Numbered from the stretch's first letter, positions 1-9,050 are shown. The stretch: DNA of 64,000 bases from Lysobacterales bacterium (GCA_017302135.1 JAFLDZ010000014.1:1-64000), one strand, 5' to 3'. Notes: generated by a model from the letters alone, not told the origin. Numbers and translations: made by a program.

Positions 1-182
1 ATCAACGTCGGGGGCTGGAATGGCTGCGGCGCCGATGTGATTGGCCACCGCAGTTGTTGCAGACGTTGCGCAAAATCCTGGCGGCAATTCCGGAGTGAAA
101 ATGGAAAATAAGTGGGGAGACCTTAGGCTCACCACCACCCTACGCGATCGTCGTCTCGACTCCCGATACACCCACAAAAAGA
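1..182. other. Left edge, no supported gene
   Basis: The first 182 bases hold no gene I can support. A plus-strand frame is open from base 1 to a TAA near 109, but its short product is unrecognisable and could equally be the tail of a gene lying outside the window. The region lies downstream of the acyl-CoA dehydrogenase on the minus strand; I see no clear stem followed by a T-run that would mark its terminator. Confidence 0.4.
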
Positions 183-1985
183 TCAGAACCACTCGGCCTG
201 CATGTCGAATGCGCTCGGCTCCGCATCGCGCACCAGACGCGCGGCGTGTTCAATCAGCGGCACTTCGGTGGCGAAGAAGAAACGGCAGGCCTGGACTTTG
301 CCGGCGTAGAAATCGCGGTCGTCGCCGGTCGCCGTGGGCAGCGCTTTCTGCGCGATCGTCGCCTGCTGCAGCCACAGCCAGCCGATGGTGAGGTGGCCGA
401 GCGCGGTCATGTAGTGCGTGGCGTTGGCGAGCGCGAGGCGCGCTTCTCCCGCAGCCATGCGCTTGCCTGCGGCGCGGGTGGCGTCGATCGCGTGTTTCGC
501 GGCGATGGCCAACTGGTCGGCGAGCGGTTTCAGCGTGTCGTCGGCGCCGGCTTCGATGCAGGCGTGGGCGATTCTCGCCATCAGCAGTTTCAGCGCGGCG
601 CCGTCCTGCATCATCGATTTGCGGCCGAGCAGATCCAGCGCCTGGATGCCGTTGGTGCCTTCGTGGATCGGATTGATGCGGTTGTCGCGATAATTCTGTT
701 CGACCGGATATTCGCGGGTGAAGCCATAACCGCCGAGCACCTGCACCGCGAGTTCGTTGGCCTTGAGCGCATGATCCGAGCCCCAGGCTTTGACGATCGG
801 GGTCAGCAGTTCCAGCAGCAGATGGCTGTCGCGCTGCACGGCTTCGTCGGCGTCGCGCGCGTGGTCGACCAGCATCGAGGCGTAATAGCAGAGCAGTTCG
901 GCGCCTTCGACATAACACTTCTGCTGCAACAGCATGCGGCGCACGTCGGCGTGTTCGATGATCGCCACCGGCGGCGAGGTCGGATCCTTCTGGTCGGGAT
1001 GCCGGCCCTGTTTGCGTTCTTTCGCGTACTGCAGCGAATAGAGATAACCGGCGAGGCCCTGCAGCACCGCGCCCATGCCGACGCCGATGCGCTCCTCGTT
1101 CATCATGTGGAACATGGCGACCAGGCCCTGATGCGGTTCGCCGACCAGTTCGGCGTAACAGTCGCCGGCTTCGCCGAATTTCAGGAAGGTGTTGACGCTG
1201 CCGCGCTGGCCCATCTTGTGGTTGAGGCCGGCGAGACGCACGTCGTTGCGCTCGCCGCGACTGCCGTCGGCGCCGACCTTCCATCGGGGAACGATGAACA
1301 GGCTGATGCCGCGCACGCCGGCCGGCGCGCCGACGATTTTCGCCAGCACCAGATGGATGATGTTTTCGCCGAGTTCGTGATCGCCCGCGGAGATCCACAT
1401 CTTCGCGCCGGCGAGGCGATAGCTGCCGTCGGCCTGCGGTTCGGCGCTGGTCTTGATGTCGGCCAGCGACGAGCCCGCGTGCGGCTCGGACAGGCACATG
1501 GTGCCGAAATAGCGGCCTTCGATGATCGGCTGCACGTACAGGCGCTTCTGTTCCGGCGTGCCGTACGTTTCCAATAGATTGGAAACGCCGCGCGCCAGCG
1601 CGGGATAGGCAATCGTGCCGGGATTCGCGGCCGAGAACATCGAGTCGCAGGCCTGCGCGATCACGAACGGCAGCTGCATGCCGCCGGCTTCGTAGTCGGC
1701 GAGCGCGGCGGCGAAGCCGGCGTCGTTGTAGGCCTGCACCGCTTCACCGATCTCCGGAATCAGCACGACCTTGCCGTCAACCATCTGCGGTTCGTTGAGG
1801 TCGGACTTGCGGTTGTGCGGCAGGAATTTTTCCAGCGCGATCTGATGCGCCAGATCCAGCGCTGCGCCGAAGGTGTCGCGGCTGTGATCCGCGAAACGCG
1901 GATACGCGCAGAGGCGATCGACGCCGAGCACTTCGTAGAGCATGAAGTCGAGATTGCGGCGGTTGGTCAAAGGACTCGGGTTCAT
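183..1985 (-). CDS. Acyl-CoA dehydrogenase family protein (600 aa)
   Basis: Flavin-dependent acyl-CoA dehydrogenase, expected to oxidise an acyl-CoA thioester to the 2-enoyl-CoA in the cytoplasm and pass electrons to electron-transfer flavoprotein. At 600 residues it belongs to the long subgroup that includes 3-methylmercaptopropionyl-CoA dehydrogenase (DmdC-like), rather than the 380-residue classical enzymes. Visible landmarks are the flavin-contacting stretch CLSEPHAGSS (about residue 165) followed by KMWISAGDHE, and the late segment QVLGGYGFTREYPVEQ with a nearby INPIHEGTNGIQALDL. The last is typical of the FAD and catalytic-base region of this branch. The ATG at 1985 is preceded by a CAGGAA-like ribosome site. 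It is the last gene of a minus-strand run, 50 bp after the AAA+ ATPase, but is probably unrelated to it. The substrate cannot be read from sequence. Confidence 0.9.
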   Translation of the reverse strand: MNPSPLTNRRNLDFMLYEVLGVDRLCAYPRFADHSRDTFGAALDLAHQIALEKFLPHNRKSDLNEPQMVDGKVVLIPEIGEAVQAYNDAGFAAALADYEAGGMQLPFVIAQACDSMFSAANPGTIAYPALARGVSNLLETYGTPEQKRLYVQPIIEGRYFGTMCLSEPHAGSSLADIKTSAEPQADGSYRLAGAKMWISAGDHELGENIIHLVLAKIVGAPAGVRGISLFIVPRWKVGADGSRGERNDVRLAGLNHKMGQRGSVNTFLKFGEAGDCYAELVGEPHQGLVAMFHMMNEERIGVGMGAVLQGLAGYLYSLQYAKERKQGRHPDQKDPTSPPVAIIEHADVRRMLLQQKCYVEGAELLCYYASMLVDHARDADEAVQRDSHLLLELLTPIVKAWGSDHALKANELAVQVLGGYGFTREYPVEQNYRDNRINPIHEGTNGIQALDLLGRKSMMQDGAALKLLMARIAHACIEAGADDTLKPLADQLAIAAKHAIDATRAAGKRMAAGEARLALANATHYMTALGHLTIGWLWLQQATIAQKALPTATGDDRDFYAGKVQACRFFFATEVPLIEHAARLVRDAEPSAFDMQAEWF

Positions 1986-2035
1986 GCTGTTTTCCTGAAG
2001 GAGAATAAAGCGTGCGACGGCCTGCCGAGTCGGTG

Positions 2036-3850
2036 CTACAGGCGCAGGCGGCGCTTCAACTCCGCGATCAGCTGCGAGACCTCGGATGGTGCCAGCTTGG
2101 CGAAGCGTTCCGGCAGCAGGCTGCGGCGCGAGGATTCCTGAACCGCGAGCAGCTCCATCAGCTGGATGGTGTCGGTGTGCTGCGGTGGAATGAAATCGGC
2201 GATGGCCTGCTGCAGATGCGCGACCGCCAACGCGGCGCCGGCTTCGCGCGCGAGATCCAGCGCGAGCAGCGCGATCGCTTCGAGATCGGCGTTGGAGTAA
2301 CCGTCGAGCGCGTCCAGCGCTTCGGTCAACGCGGCGTCGGCATCGGCGGGCAGCGCTGCGCCGCCGCGCTTGAGGATGGCGCGGACCACGTGCATGCGGT
2401 CGGCGCCGTTGTCGGCGTAGAAGAACGGAATCTTGCGGTCGAGACGGCCCGGACGCTTGATGTCGACATCGAGTTTGTCGGGACGGTTAGTCATCAGGAT
2501 CGTCAGCACGTGGCCGCGATTGTCGGTGTCCGACATGAAATCCTTGATCCGCGCGATCACCCGCGACGACGTACCGCCGTCGGTGTCGCCGCCTTCGCCG
2601 CTGCCGAAACTGCGGTCGCCTTCGTCGATCACCAGCGCGATCGGGCTCATCGCGCGGATGATCTTGAGCACGCGTTCGAGATTGGATTCGGTCGAGCCCA
2701 CCCACTTCGAGCGGAAGTTCTTCAGCACCACGCCCGGCAGGCCGGCTTCCTTCAGGAACGCCTTGATGACGAAGGTCTTGCCCACGCCCATCGGACCGAC
2801 CGCGAGCAGGCCCATCGGCGCGAGCCGGCGGTCGCCGGTCTTGATGGTCGCCGCGATCTTCATCAACTCCTGCTTGATCTGATCGTAGCCACCGACCGCG
2901 TCGAGGCCGTAGCTCGGATCGAGGAATTCGATCAGATCGCCGCAGGAGCGCTGGATGATCTCGCGCTTGCGGGTGCCGATGATGCGCAGCATCGCGTCGA
3001 TGGGATCGCCCTTCTGTTCGGCCGGCGTGCTCGCGCGGCCGAGAATCAGGAACGCGATTTCCTCGCGGGTCTTGCCGGCGGTGACGCCCGCGTACATGTC
3101 GGCGCGCTGCTTCGCGTCCGGCGCATCGCCGAGCAATTGCAGCGCCAGCGCCTTGCGCTCTTCATCGGACAGGCCGGCGGCGGGTTGTTCGGCCACGATG
3201 CTGTCGATTTCCAGCAAGCGCAGGCCGGCGGTGTGCTTGGCGACCAGCGCCTGCTGTTCGGGCGACATGTGCGGCGCGGACTGCGCGACCAGTCGTGCGC
3301 GCGCGGCTTCGTCGGGGAACGGCACTTCGATCGCGGCGATGCGCGGATTGGTGTTGAGCGAGGGATGCAGCTCCGACAGCGACGCGCAGATCAGCACGAC
3401 GATGTGGTTGCGCTGCAGCAGCAGGCCGCTGAGCGACCAGTCGTGGAGGATTTCCAGCAGCCCGCGTTCGTCGGTACTGAGAAAGGTGGTCTCCGCGTTG
3501 GGAACCAGATCGCCGGCATGCGGCAGCACCAGCGCGACGCCGTCGCCGGCGCGCATCCGGGTTTCCAGATGGCCGATGTTTTCCAGCAGGGTTTCGCCCA
3601 GTTCCAGCACCTTGCCGTTGACGCCGAATTGCTTGAGTCCCGCATGGCGCAGCGCCAGTTCGTAGCGCTGCGGCTTGGCGGCCAGCACCACGGTGTGCAG
3701 GAATTCGACGAAGGGCTGCAGCTTGCCGTCGTGGGCGATGGCGTCGTGCACGTTGCCGTGGACCAGGAACAGCCCGGCCTCGCCCGCGAGATAGCGGCGC
3801 TTGAGTTCGTCGGCCCAGGGCGGCAGCGCGATGCTGTTGAGTGTGGTCAT
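2036..3850 (-). CDS. AAA+ ATPase of the PspA/ABC-OmpA module (604 aa)
   Basis: AAA+ ATPase with all core motifs in its second half: Walker A GPMGVGKT at residues 352-359, a pore-loop-like KWVG at 382-385, Walker B ALVIDEGD with D409/E410, a sensor-1 asparagine in ILMTNRPDKLD, and the arginine finger in RPGRLDRKIPFF. This is the layout of FtsH/p97-type remodelling ATPases, but no protease zinc motif follows. The N-terminal 300 residues form an unassigned domain that may be a degenerate second ATPase fold. It is the most distal gene of the seven-gene operon starting at 9773, 125 bp after pspA, the gap carrying a REP-like hairpin. AAA ATPases encoded next to PspA-family genes are a recurrent association, so a role in remodelling PspA assemblies is plausible; that is inference. 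Confidence 0.85.
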   Translation of the reverse strand: MTTLNSIALPPWADELKRRYLAGEAGLFLVHGNVHDAIAHDGKLQPFVEFLHTVVLAAKPQRYELALRHAGLKQFGVNGKVLELGETLLENIGHLETRMRAGDGVALVLPHAGDLVPNAETTFLSTDERGLLEILHDWSLSGLLLQRNHIVVLICASLSELHPSLNTNPRIAAIEVPFPDEAARARLVAQSAPHMSPEQQALVAKHTAGLRLLEIDSIVAEQPAAGLSDEERKALALQLLGDAPDAKQRADMYAGVTAGKTREEIAFLILGRASTPAEQKGDPIDAMLRIIGTRKREIIQRSCGDLIEFLDPSYGLDAVGGYDQIKQELMKIAATIKTGDRRLAPMGLLAVGPMGVGKTFVIKAFLKEAGLPGVVLKNFRSKWVGSTESNLERVLKIIRAMSPIALVIDEGDRSFGSGEGGDTDGGTSSRVIARIKDFMSDTDNRGHVLTILMTNRPDKLDVDIKRPGRLDRKIPFFYADNGADRMHVVRAILKRGGAALPADADAALTEALDALDGYSNADLEAIALLALDLAREAGAALAVAHLQQAIADFIPPQHTDTIQLMELLAVQESSRRSLLPERFAKLAPSEVSQLIAELKRRLRL

Positions 3851-3895
3851 GGTCTATCCGTGGATGCGATCAGCGACGTGGGTCTAGCGATATTT

Positions 3896-3968
3896 CTGTC
3901 ATCCCGAATCCGGCGAAGCCGGTGAGGGACCGGAAGAAGCAGGTCCCTCGCCATGCCCGGGATGACAG
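3896..3968. repeat. REP-like multi-stem hairpin between AAA ATPase and pspA genes
   Basis: A nested inverted repeat: outer arms CTGTCATCCCG at 3896-3906 and CGGGATGACAG at 3958-3968, a small CCGG-GAA-CCGG hairpin at 3910-3922, and inner arms GAGGGACC at 3924-3931 and GGTCCCTC at 3942-3949. It has no T-run, so it is not a standard intrinsic terminator. Its form matches dispersed REP-like extragenic palindromes of xanthomonads. Placed inside an operon, it could stabilise or attenuate the transcript between pspA and the ATPase gene. Confidence 0.7.
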
Positions 3969-3975
3969 CCGGGAA

Positions 3976-4680
3976 TCAGATCGTGCGATCCGCGCCCGCC
4001 TGCCCTGCGCGCTCTTTCTTCAGCGCTTCCAGCTTGTTGCGCGCGCTGGCCTTGCTGCTGTTGGTGCGCAGGGATTTCAGGCGCACGTCCAGATCGGATT
4101 CGCGCAGTTCGTCGCCCAGTTTGGCCTTGGCGATGGTGTCCTTGATGCCGGTGCGGACGTTTTCCAGCGCGCGCAGTTCGGCGTCGACCGACAGGCCTTC
4201 GAGCTGATCCTGGATGCGCACGCGCGCCTGCGCGCTCTGCATCTTGGCGAGCATGCGGTCCTTCTCGGCCTTGAGCTTGGCGATTTCGCCCTTCACTTCG
4301 GTCAACGCGGTCTTGGCGGTACCGACATCCTTTTCGGCGGCTTCCATTTCGGCCTGCAGCGACGCGATTTCGACATCGATGGCATCCTTGCGTTCGATCA
4401 GTTCCACCGCGATGTCGTCCTGGCCTTCGGCCATCGCCTGTTCCAGCATCGCACTCAATTCATGCTGCTGCGCCTGCGCTTTCTGCAGGCGGTCGGCGGC
4501 GTCCTCGCGCAGGCGGATCAGGCCGGCGGTGGCGTTCTTGAGCTTGTTGTATTTCTCGACCATGGTGTTGATCGCGTTTTCGTAGGCGATCTCCGGGTGT
4601 TGCTGTTCCAGCCCGCTGACGAACAGCGACATGAATCCGCGGACGAGATTGCCGAGGCGGGTGAAGAGGTTGAGGCTCAT
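3976..4680 (-). CDS. PspA/IM30 family protein (234 aa), first paralogue
   Basis: Member of the PspA/IM30/Vipp1 (bacterial ESCRT-III-like) family, peripheral inner-membrane proteins that oligomerise on stressed membranes. The length (234 aa) fits PspA. The N-terminus ([20 protein letters not shown]) can form an amphipathic helix, and the remainder is one almost continuous charged coiled coil with alternating Glu/Lys/Ala heptads. An AGGAG sequence lies just upstream of the ATG at 4680. The gene sits between a membrane-anchored coiled-coil protein and an AAA+ ATPase, in an operon with an ABC importer. This is not the classical pspABC-pspF arrangement: no sigma-54 activator or PspB/PspC is present. 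The tail after about residue 200 is rich in K, A and S and poorly structured. A second paralogue lies at 42199. Confidence 0.88.
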   Translation of the reverse strand: MSLNLFTRLGNLVRGFMSLFVSGLEQQHPEIAYENAINTMVEKYNKLKNATAGLIRLREDAADRLQKAQAQQHELSAMLEQAMAEGQDDIAVELIERKDAIDVEIASLQAEMEAAEKDVGTAKTALTEVKGEIAKLKAEKDRMLAKMQSAQARVRIQDQLEGLSVDAELRALENVRTGIKDTIAKAKLGDELRESDLDVRLKSLRTNSSKASARNKLEALKKERAGQAGADRTI

Positions 4681-4700
4681 GAGGGTCTCCTGGAGGATTG

Positions 4701-4718
4701 GATCATCGCGCGATGATC
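4701..4718. repeat. 18-bp perfect palindrome upstream of pspA
   Basis: GATCATCGCGCGATGATC is a perfect palindrome in the 67-bp gap between pspA and its upstream neighbour. GATGATCAT recurs at 4712-4720 and again near 4743-4751, each time beside TTGGCCGATG. It could be an operator, a processing site or a decayed duplication; nothing in the sequence decides. Confidence 0.45.
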
Positions 4719-4747
4719 ATGTTGGCCGATGCTCTGTTGGCCGATGA

Positions 4748-5638
4748 TCATCGCGTGGTACGGGCGGATTGTTTCGCGGCCTTGGCATGTTGCTCGCCTG
4801 CGGTCGCGCCGGTTTGGAAATAGTGGCTGTCCAGATCGTTCTGCGACAGCTCCAGTTCGATGTCTTCTTCCAGTTGCAGCCGCGACAGCGATTCGCCCAG
4901 CTTGGAACCGAGCACGCTGGAATACGGGCTGGCGACGACCATCTGGTAGATCTCTTCGACCTGGTCGGGCAGCGACACCAGCGCCGCTTCGATCGACATC
5001 CGTCGCGCGACCAGGCCATCGTGGCGCTGCTTGATCGCGAAATAATCATCTCGGGCCATCTTCATGTGGCGATAGCGCGGGTCGGAAGCTTCCACTTCGG
5101 CCAGCGCCTGCTCGGCTTCGCGCAGGCGGCGGTCGATGGTCGCTTCCTCGCCGCTGCGCAGGCGGTCCTTGATCGTCGCTTCGGCCAGCCACAGCGCCAG
5201 ATAATCGACCGAGGCCTTGTCGACGCGCTCGGCGTCGTCGTAGGAGAGCTGGCTCTGTTCTTCGCCGGCGATGCGGTACAGCACCGTCGCGCGTTCGACG
5301 ATGGCCTGGTATTTCTGCCACATCGCCATGCCCTGCACGCGCTCCATTCCGCCGTGCAGCAGGAAGATTTCCTGCTGCAGCTGCGCGCGGCGCTGGTCGA
5401 TGGCGGCGCGGCGCGCGCTGCGGTCGACCTTGCTGCGGAAGGTCGGCAAGTCCGGAATCACCAGTGCGGTCAGCACCTGCACCGCGCCCAGCACCACCAG
5501 CGCGCCGATCGCACCGGCGCCGCCTGCGGGAATCGACGCGACCGCCGCTGCCAGCCCGCCGCCGAGCAGGGTGATGAGGTTGGTCTGGCTGGAGAGCCAG
5601 GCGCGCAGATAGCTGACGGATTTGGGCGGTTGTTTCAT
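4748..5638 (-). CDS. Membrane-anchored coiled-coil protein of the PspA module (296 aa)
   Basis: I do not recognise a named family. Residues about 20-62 are hydrophobic and glycine/alanine-rich (TNLITLLGGGLAAAVAS then GAIGALVVLGAVQVLTALVI), enough for one hairpin or two membrane passes. The remaining 230 residues are charged, helical and coiled-coil-prone, probably cytoplasmic. No enzymatic motif is visible. It lies 67 bp upstream of pspA and 23 bp downstream of the ABC ATPase gene, so it is almost certainly cotranscribed with both. A reasonable inference is that it tethers PspA or the AAA ATPase to the inner membrane near the transporter, but no direct evidence exists in the sequence. The ATG at 5638 begins the stretch leading into the membrane segment and is the only good start. 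Confidence 0.75.
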   Translation of the reverse strand: MKQPPKSVSYLRAWLSSQTNLITLLGGGLAAAVASIPAGGAGAIGALVVLGAVQVLTALVIPDLPTFRSKVDRSARRAAIDQRRAQLQQEIFLLHGGMERVQGMAMWQKYQAIVERATVLYRIAGEEQSQLSYDDAERVDKASVDYLALWLAEATIKDRLRSGEEATIDRRLREAEQALAEVEASDPRYRHMKMARDDYFAIKQRHDGLVARRMSIEAALVSLPDQVEEIYQMVVASPYSSVLGSKLGESLSRLQLEEDIELELSQNDLDSHYFQTGATAGEQHAKAAKQSARTTR

Positions 5639-5661
5639 TTCAGTCGATCAGGTCGTCGCGA

Positions 5662-6510
5662 TCACACGCTCACGCGGACGTTGCCCTTGCCCGCCGCCTG
5701 ATGCAGCCGGCTGAGGATGCGCTGTTCCAGCGCCGCCGCTTCGGGCATGCGCAGCCAGCCGCTGTCGCGCGGTTTGGGCGTGGCGATCTCGAAATCGTCG
5801 GCGATCCGCGCCGGCTGCGTCGACAGCACCACCACGCGATCGCCGAGCAGCAGCGCCTCGGTCACGTCGTGGGTGACGAACACGATCAGACACGGATACT
5901 CCTGATACAACTTCACCAGCAGTTTCTGCATTTCCTCGCGCGTCTGCGCGTCGAGCGCGCCGAAGGGTTCGTCCATCAGCAGGATCCGCGGACGCAGCAT
6001 CAGCGAACGCGCCAGCGCGATGCGCTGGTTCTGGCCGCCGGACAGCTGGCTGGGCAGCAGCTTGGCCTTGTCGGCCAGCCCCACCGCTTCGAGCATGTGC
6101 ATGACCTTGTCGTGACGCTCGGCGGACGGAATGCGGTCGCGCCACAGCTTCAGGCGGAACGGAAACGCGACGTTGTCGTAGACGTTCAGATCGGGGCGGT
6201 TGGCGTAGCGCTGGAACACCATCACCGCATCGTCGTGGGCATCGGTGCACGCCACGCCGTCGATGCTGATGCTGCCGCTGGTGGGCATGTTGGTGTTCTG
6301 CGGACGCACGCCGCCCATCATGTACAGCAGCGTGCTTTTGCCGCAGCCCGACGGGCCGAGCAGCATGTTGATGCTGGGGCCGGTGAAACGCAGGGTGAGA
6401 TCGTCGACGACGCGGTTCACGCCGCCTTCGGGACGCGGATATTCCTGGACGATGCGGTCGAGTGCGATGACCGCGGACGCCGTCGGTGCGGTGGCTGCGG
6501 TCGCGCTCAT
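5662..6510 (-). CDS. ABC transporter ATP-binding protein, nitrate/sulfonate/taurine (TauB/SsuB-like) type (282 aa)
   Basis: Cytoplasmic ATPase of an ABC importer. Walker A GPSGCGKST at residues 52-60, Q-loop Q100 (VFQRYANRP), signature LSGGQNQR from 156, Walker B ILLMDEPFGALD from 176 and the switch histidine in VFVTHDVTEAL are all intact. The subfamily resembles NrtD/SsuB/TauB, although a 15-residue insertion around MPTSGSISIDGVACTDAHDD makes it longer before the Q-loop. The start is set at 6510 because ATG overlaps the TGA of the permease gene by four bases (ATGA), a standard coupling arrangement; the frame stays open further upstream but only inside the permease gene. It works with the permease at 6507 and the substrate-binding/OmpA fusion at 7304. 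Confidence 0.92.
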   Translation of the reverse strand: MSATAATAPTASAVIALDRIVQEYPRPEGGVNRVVDDLTLRFTGPSINMLLGPSGCGKSTLLYMMGGVRPQNTNMPTSGSISIDGVACTDAHDDAVMVFQRYANRPDLNVYDNVAFPFRLKLWRDRIPSAERHDKVMHMLEAVGLADKAKLLPSQLSGGQNQRIALARSLMLRPRILLMDEPFGALDAQTREEMQKLLVKLYQEYPCLIVFVTHDVTEALLLGDRVVVLSTQPARIADDFEIATPKPRDSGWLRMPEAAALEQRILSRLHQAAGKGNVRVSV

Positions 6511-7304
6511 GTCTGGGTCTCCCACGGGTACAGATGGCGCTTGATCGCACGCATCAGCTGATAGGTGATCAGCGCCAGCGCGATGATCACGGCGATGCCG
6601 GCGAACACCTGGTCCATCGCGCTGAAGCGGCGCGCGTTCTGGATCAGCTGGCCGAGGCCGACTTTCGCGTTCACGTATTCGGCGACGGTGATATAGGTCC
6701 ACATCACCGAGACGCTGACGATGATGGCGTCGGCGATGCGCGGCATCGCGATCGGCACCACCGCGTGGCGGATGCATTCCCACGGCGACGCGCCGAGATC
6801 GCGCGCGCCGGTCCAGTAGCTCTGCGGTACGGCTTGGATGGCGTCGCGCACCATCGGCACCAGATAGACCACCGCGCCGAGGAACAGGAACGTGACCTTC
6901 ATGGTCTCGCCGATGCCCAGCCACATCACCAGGATCGGCAGCAGCGCGACCACCGGCGCCGAGCGGAACGGATCGATCAGCGGCGACAGCAGCGCGTTCA
7001 ATTTCGGCGACGCGCCCATGAAGATGCCCAGCGGCACGCCGATCAGCACCACCAGCACGCCGGCGGCGGCGACGCGCCCGACCGACCACAGCGTGGCGTT
7101 GAAGAGCAGGCTTTTGCCGTCGCTCCACGCCAGGTAGCCCAGCGCCTTCACCACCGATACCGGCGACGGCAGTTTGTTGGCGCTGATCCAGCCGCTCGCG
7201 CTCAGCGCGAACCAGACCAGCAGCACCACGGCGACGCCGGCGATGCCCAGCTGTCGCCGCATGCCACCGGGCAATGCGGCGTAGGGGTTCCAGCCGTTGG
7301 CCAT
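6507..7304 (-). CDS. ABC transporter permease, TauC/SsuC-like (265 aa)
   Basis: Inner-membrane permease with about six hydrophobic segments (for example GIAGVAVVLLVWFALSA near residue 20, VAAAGVLVVLIGVPLGIFMG near 78 and VFAGIAVIIALALITYQLM near the C-terminus). A cytoplasmic EAA-like loop, ARDLGASPWECIRHAVVPIA (about residue 160), docks the ATPase. The family is the binding-protein-dependent permease group of nitrate, sulfonate and taurine importers. The start at 7304 is chosen because ATG overlaps the TAA of the upstream gene by one base (TAATG); an upstream in-frame ATG at 7358 would lie within that gene. The substrate is not predictable from this subunit. Confidence 0.92.
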   Translation of the reverse strand: MANGWNPYAALPGGMRRQLGIAGVAVVLLVWFALSASGWISANKLPSPVSVVKALGYLAWSDGKSLLFNATLWSVGRVAAAGVLVVLIGVPLGIFMGASPKLNALLSPLIDPFRSAPVVALLPILVMWLGIGETMKVTFLFLGAVVYLVPMVRDAIQAVPQSYWTGARDLGASPWECIRHAVVPIAMPRIADAIIVSVSVMWTYITVAEYVNAKVGLGQLIQNARRFSAMDQVFAGIAVIIALALITYQLMRAIKRHLYPWETQT

Positions 7305-8974
7305 TACTGGCGGGCCCCGAACACCGCGATGCGGGTCGAGCGGTTCATTTCGCGGCAACCGTCGAGACCCACGCCTTCGGAGCCCGGATTGTTCTCATCG
7401 CACAGCGGCTTGTCGGAACCGTTGCCGACGATCTTGAAGCGCTCGCGCGGGAACTCCCACTGCCTGACCAGATATTCGACCACCGCATCGGCGCGCGCCT
7501 GCGACAGGCGGTTGTTGATCGCGGCGTTGCCGGTGCTGTCGGTGTTGCCGCTGATCTCGAAGTAGGCACTGCCGTTGTTTTCGATGAACGGCACCATGTC
7601 GGTGTCGATGATCTTTTCCGCGCGCTTGGTCAACGCCGCCTGCCCGGTGTTGAAGTTGACGATCACCGGCTTGGTCACCGTGGCCGGCGCCTGCACCGCT
7701 TCTTCGCGCGCGGCCGTGGTGTAGGTTTCGACCTGTTTGGATTCGGCCTGCGCCACCGTGCTGGCGTCGTAGAGCGTGCGGATGAAACGGGTGTCGAAGC
7801 TGTCCTGCGGCGCGATCACCGGCGACTTCGGGTTGGCCAATGCACCGGCCGCGCGGTAGATCTGGTCGAAGCGCTGATACACGCGCTCGTAGTGGTTGGT
7901 GCCGCCGGACATGCCGAGGATGCGCGCGTTGTCGGCGACGCCGGTCCACAGCAGATTGTCGAACAGGCCTTTCACGAACAGCTTGCCTTCGTCCTTCGCC
8001 AGCAGGGTGAAGAATTCTTCGGTCTTCACCAGCGCGTCGACCGCCTGGTCGGGATTGGCCTTGGCCACGTCCACGCCCTTCATCCAGCCGTTGACGAATT
8101 TCTGCACCGCATCGCGGCCCTGTGGATCGTTGAGCACGCGCTGGTCGCAGACCATCACGTCGAAGATCAGATTCGACGCGGTCCGGGTCGAATACACCAC
8201 GTGGCCCTTGGTCGCGCGCAGCGCGAGCGAGAGGTCCGGGTCCCACAGCGCAGCGGCATCGACGCTGCCGGACTCCAGCGCGGCGCGCACGCCGGCAAGG
8301 CCGTCTTCGGCGGCGATGTACACGTATTCGACACTTTGCTTCTTGCGCGCCGACAGCGCGGAGTTGTCGATCGCGTCGATCGACATGCCGTGCGACGGCG
8401 TGAACTGCAGCAATGCCAGCTTCTTGCCGGCGAGATCCTCGACGCTGCGGATCGCCGGGTCCTTGGCGATGATGGCGTCGGCGCCGCGGGTGTTGTCGAC
8501 AATCATCACCGCCTTGGCGTCGTGACCGCTGTTGCGCAGGTTCGGCTGCTCCTGCGCCCAGAAATCCGAGGTGCGCCATGCGCACTGCGCGGTGCCGGCT
8601 TCGAAGATGGTGGCGAGCGTCGGAATGTCGTCCTGGATCACGAACTCGACGTTCAAACCTTCCTTGTCGTACAGCGAGCCCGGCCGGGTGGTCAGGCTCT
8701 GGCCATTGGCGACCAGCGCCGGGGCATAGCCGTGGAAGCTGACGATGCTGACTTTCAGCGGATGACCATCGGAACCGAGCGGGCCGTCGCCCTTGCCGGC
8801 GTAGGTGCCGGTCGGCGCGGTCTTGCCGCCATCGGACTGCGCAGCGGCCACGGCGCCTTCATCGCCGCCGTCGGCCTTGCGGTTCTTGTAGAGGTTCCAC
8901 AACACGGACCCGCTGCCGACCAGAACGATCGCGCCGATCAGCAGCTTGGCGAACGGGGTGAGTTTGATGGCCAT
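7304..8974 (-). CDS. ABC substrate-binding protein fused to an OmpA C-terminal domain (556 aa)
   Basis: Two domains normally found in separate proteins. After a membrane anchor at residues 8-27 (no obvious lipobox) and a low-complexity linker, residues about 72-400 form an NMT1/SsuA-like periplasmic binding domain. Its opening strand is KVSIVSFHGYAPALVANG, followed by DLAGKKLALLQFTPSHGMSIDA and LESGSVDAAALWDPDLSLAL, the typical lobe motifs. Residues about 435-556 are an OmpA-like peptidoglycan-binding domain: VNFNTGQAALT, ISGNTDSTGNAAINNRLSQARA and NRSTRIAV. The predicted product is anchored in the inner membrane, captures a ligand and grips peptidoglycan. An AGGAG site precedes ATG 8974, and the gene overlaps the permease gene. 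Such fusions exist in databases near PspA genes; their ligand is unknown to me. Confidence 0.9.
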   Translation of the reverse strand: MAIKLTPFAKLLIGAIVLVGSGSVLWNLYKNRKADGGDEGAVAAAQSDGGKTAPTGTYAGKGDGPLGSDGHPLKVSIVSFHGYAPALVANGQSLTTRPGSLYDKEGLNVEFVIQDDIPTLATIFEAGTAQCAWRTSDFWAQEQPNLRNSGHDAKAVMIVDNTRGADAIIAKDPAIRSVEDLAGKKLALLQFTPSHGMSIDAIDNSALSARKKQSVEYVYIAAEDGLAGVRAALESGSVDAAALWDPDLSLALRATKGHVVYSTRTASNLIFDVMVCDQRVLNDPQGRDAVQKFVNGWMKGVDVAKANPDQAVDALVKTEEFFTLLAKDEGKLFVKGLFDNLLWTGVADNARILGMSGGTNHYERVYQRFDQIYRAAGALANPKSPVIAPQDSFDTRFIRTLYDASTVAQAESKQVETYTTAAREEAVQAPATVTKPVIVNFNTGQAALTKRAEKIIDTDMVPFIENNGSAYFEISGNTDSTGNAAINNRLSQARADAVVEYLVRQWEFPRERFKIVGNGSDKPLCDENNPGSEGVGLDGCREMNRSTRIAVFGARQ

Positions 8975-9050
8975 GAGGCGCTCCTAGACGAACAGGAAAA
9001 ACAGGGGGATGGAATGACGCGAGTGCATGGAATGACGCGTGGGGCGACGC

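Noticed and set aside
2012..3925. 637-codon plus-strand frame opposite the AAA ATPase gene
   Set aside because: Low-complexity R/Q/V/H-rich product typical of the complement of a GC-rich gene; the minus strand encodes a full AAA+ ATPase with all motifs.
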